Both the position numbers and the translations under genes were made by a program. A stretch of 64,000 bases of DNA. Origin: DAOSXA01 sp964526835 (GTDB lineage: Bacteria > Zixibacteria > MSB-5A5 > GN15 > FEB-12). This document shows, one piece after another, positions 62,715-64,000 of this stretch (positions are counted from its first letter, which is position 1; each line of letters opens with the position of its first letter). The notes below the pieces were generated by a model that had not been told where the DNA came from, ran no database searches, and saw only the letters and a list, made by a program, of their open reading frames with translations. Location: NCBI GenBank assembly GCA_964526835.1, contig CAZGMK010000013.1, positions 1 through 64,000 of the forward strand, written 5' to 3'.

Positions 62715-64000
62715 TTACCGCAGTTCGCCTACCGGAGTTCGCTTGAGCACCAGATCGCGAGTGAATTCGAAAAGACCCCGGCTGAGCGAAACCTTGTAAG
62801 GCGTTGGATTCATCAGCCGCAGATGATCCTCCCTCATACCGCTCAATTGCTGACCGGCGCGCTCGCGAGCTGCCTCCAATGGGGCCACTCTTAGAGCCTG
62901 CGAACCATTCCAGACCAGGTGATGCAGGCGCTCCACACAGGCGGGCACCACATACGTTCGCTTTGTCTCATCCCACGGATGGCAACACAGGATACGTTCG
63001 CCGGCCTTCGGCGCTTCGTCACCGACCATGATCATCAGATCAGCCAGTGGGTGCCCACGCTTTCCATAGAGGCGATAGGCTTCTTTGCGGCCGGGTATAG
63101 TGGTCTTGCTGGGCTCTTGTGAAATCTTGATGCGCGGTATGTCGTCTAGTTCGACCAGCTTGTATACGCACCCCAGCGATGGTTGCGCCTGGCAGGTGAC
63201 CAGATGCGTGCCCACTCCGAAGATGTCGACCTCATGGCCCTGCTGGCCGAGTGAGCGCAGGGTTGGTTCGTTGATCTCGTTGCTGGCGACGATCACCAAG
63301 TGTCCCAATTCGATTCCGGTCGTGTCGGCGGCCTGAGTGAACATCTGTCGCGCGACCCTTGAAAGATGGGCCAGGTCGCCCGAGTCAAGGCGAATCCCCA
63401 CCGGTTGATAGCCGACTTTCCTGAGGCCCAGCGCCACCGCCAGGAAATTGGGCACACCGGACTTGATCGTATCGTACGTATCGACCAAGGCCAGAAAACC
63501 TCTTGGGAAAGCCAGGGCGTAAGCGATGAACGACGCCAGCTCTCCGTCATCAGAGTGGTTACCGTTGATCTTCTCACGGAACTCGATGGCCATCCGGCGC
63601 AGGTCGTGCTCACTCCCGTCCGGATCAACCAGCATTGGGTTGCTGATTTCATCAAGACTGCCGTACGACTGAACGTAGGCATGGGCCTGAGTCCCGCTTG
63701 ACGGAATGCCGAAGAGCTCCGAAGCCTTGACGTTGCTGGTGCCGTCGAATCCCCCCAGATAGCTGTACCGCGATGCCGAGACCGCTCCATCAGGGCCTTG
63801 AGCGCGACGCAAGCCGAATTCCACCAATTGCACGTCCTTGCCCGCAGCCAGCCGCATGCGCGCCGCATTGGTGGCCACCAGCGACGGATACGCCACCAGG
63901 TTAAGCAGGGCGCTTTCCATCATCTGGACAATGCCCAGCGGTCCTTCCACCCTCATCAAGGGTATGCCGGGGAATACGACGGCGCCCTCCGGCACGGCGT
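62715..64000 (-). CDS. nicotinate phosphoribosyltransferase, partial (5' end beyond the window)
   Basis: At least 428 codons, open at the right edge; the GTG at 63995 is probably internal (the family has about 90 more N-terminal residues). It makes nicotinate mononucleotide from nicotinate and PRPP in NAD salvage. Seen: GAVVFPGIPLMRVEGPLG, EFGLRRAQGPDGAVSASRYS, GGFDGTSNVKASELFGIPSS and GVGTHLVTCQAQPSLGCVYK (each only the family landmark). Convergent with the nicotinamidase gene, which feeds it substrate. Confidence 0.9.
   Translation of the reverse strand, partial: AVPEGAVVFPGIPLMRVEGPLGIVQMMESALLNLVAYPSLVATNAARMRLAAGKDVQLVEFGLRRAQGPDGAVSASRYSYLGGFDGTSNVKASELFGIPSSGTQAHAYVQSYGSLDEISNPMLVDPDGSEHDLRRMAIEFREKINGNHSDDGELASFIAYALAFPRGFLALVDTYDTIKSGVPNFLAVALGLRKVGYQPVGIRLDSGDLAHLSRVARQMFTQAADTTGIELGHLVIVASNEINEPTLRSLGQQGHEVDIFGVGTHLVTCQAQPSLGCVYKLVELDDIPRIKISQEPSKTTIPGRKEAYRLYGKRGHPLADLMIMVGDEAPKAGERILCCHPWDETKRTYVVPACVERLHHLVWNGSQALRVAPLEAARERAGQQLSGMREDHLRLMNPTPYKVSLSRGLFEFTRDLVLKRTPVGELR

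Overview
The window reads as chromosomal DNA of a GC-rich (roughly 57-60 % by eye), diderm, free-living bacterium. Outer-membrane factors, three RND efflux systems, an LptE-like lipoprotein, a PorV/UPF0164-type barrel protein and many lipoproteins with a 'GC[GSN]D' start show a two-membrane envelope. The mix of PorV-type protein, PD40/beta-propeller lipoproteins, TPR proteins and a Bacteroidetes-like serine palmitoyltransferase suggests the FCB superphylum (Zixibacteria or a relative). That placement is inference; no rRNA or tRNA gene was seen.

Layout. 1-398: possible edge of a mobile element with two 23-bp repeats. 399-6046 (-): adaptor/RND/outer-membrane-factor drug-type efflux operon. 6281-13149 (-): complete [NiFe]-hydrogenase maturation operon hypA-B-F-C-D-E followed by a royal-jelly-like propeller lipoprotein; no hydrogenase structural gene is present. 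13307-19329 (+): an isochorismatase-fold hydrolase, then a signalling/transport cluster (dCache histidine kinase, twin-CBS protein, receiver domain fused to an SLC13/DASS anion transporter but broken by a frameshift, solo receiver, DUF202 protein). 19529-21202: NFACT/RqcH-like protein. 21255-33956 (+): two tandem heavy-metal RND operons, each headed by a small Cys-containing exported protein; the second is Cus-like (Cu/Ag).

34025-36336 (-): diaminopropionate ammonia-lyase and an unrecognised protein with a Rossmann-like start. 36461-39681: beta-helix protein, a lipoprotein and a propeller protein. 40064-45177 (+): hutU, hutI, lptE-like, porV-like and a lipoprotein. 45455-50037 (mostly -): asnS, a PD40 lipoprotein and a kinesin-light-chain-like TPR array. 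50783-53704 (+): serine-palmitoyltransferase-like enzyme, GNAT-fold acyltransferase and a small lipoprotein, a candidate ceramide/sphingolipid module. 53705-57198 (-): overlapping five-gene operon dprA-like, IMPACT, PfkB kinase, PAP2 phosphatase, macrodomain. 57337-64000: TPR lipoprotein, two lipoproteins, murQ, and convergent nicotinamidase and nicotinate phosphoribosyltransferase (NAD salvage; the latter runs off the right edge).

The most interesting points are the receiver-DASS fusion with its 2-nt frameshift inside a dedicated sensory cluster, the SPT/GNAT pair, the paired Cys-rich exported proteins heading the metal pumps, the unrecognised protein beside dpaL, and two promoters so close to start codons that leaderless mRNAs are predicted. 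All family calls were made by reading the protein sequences; no database search was possible.
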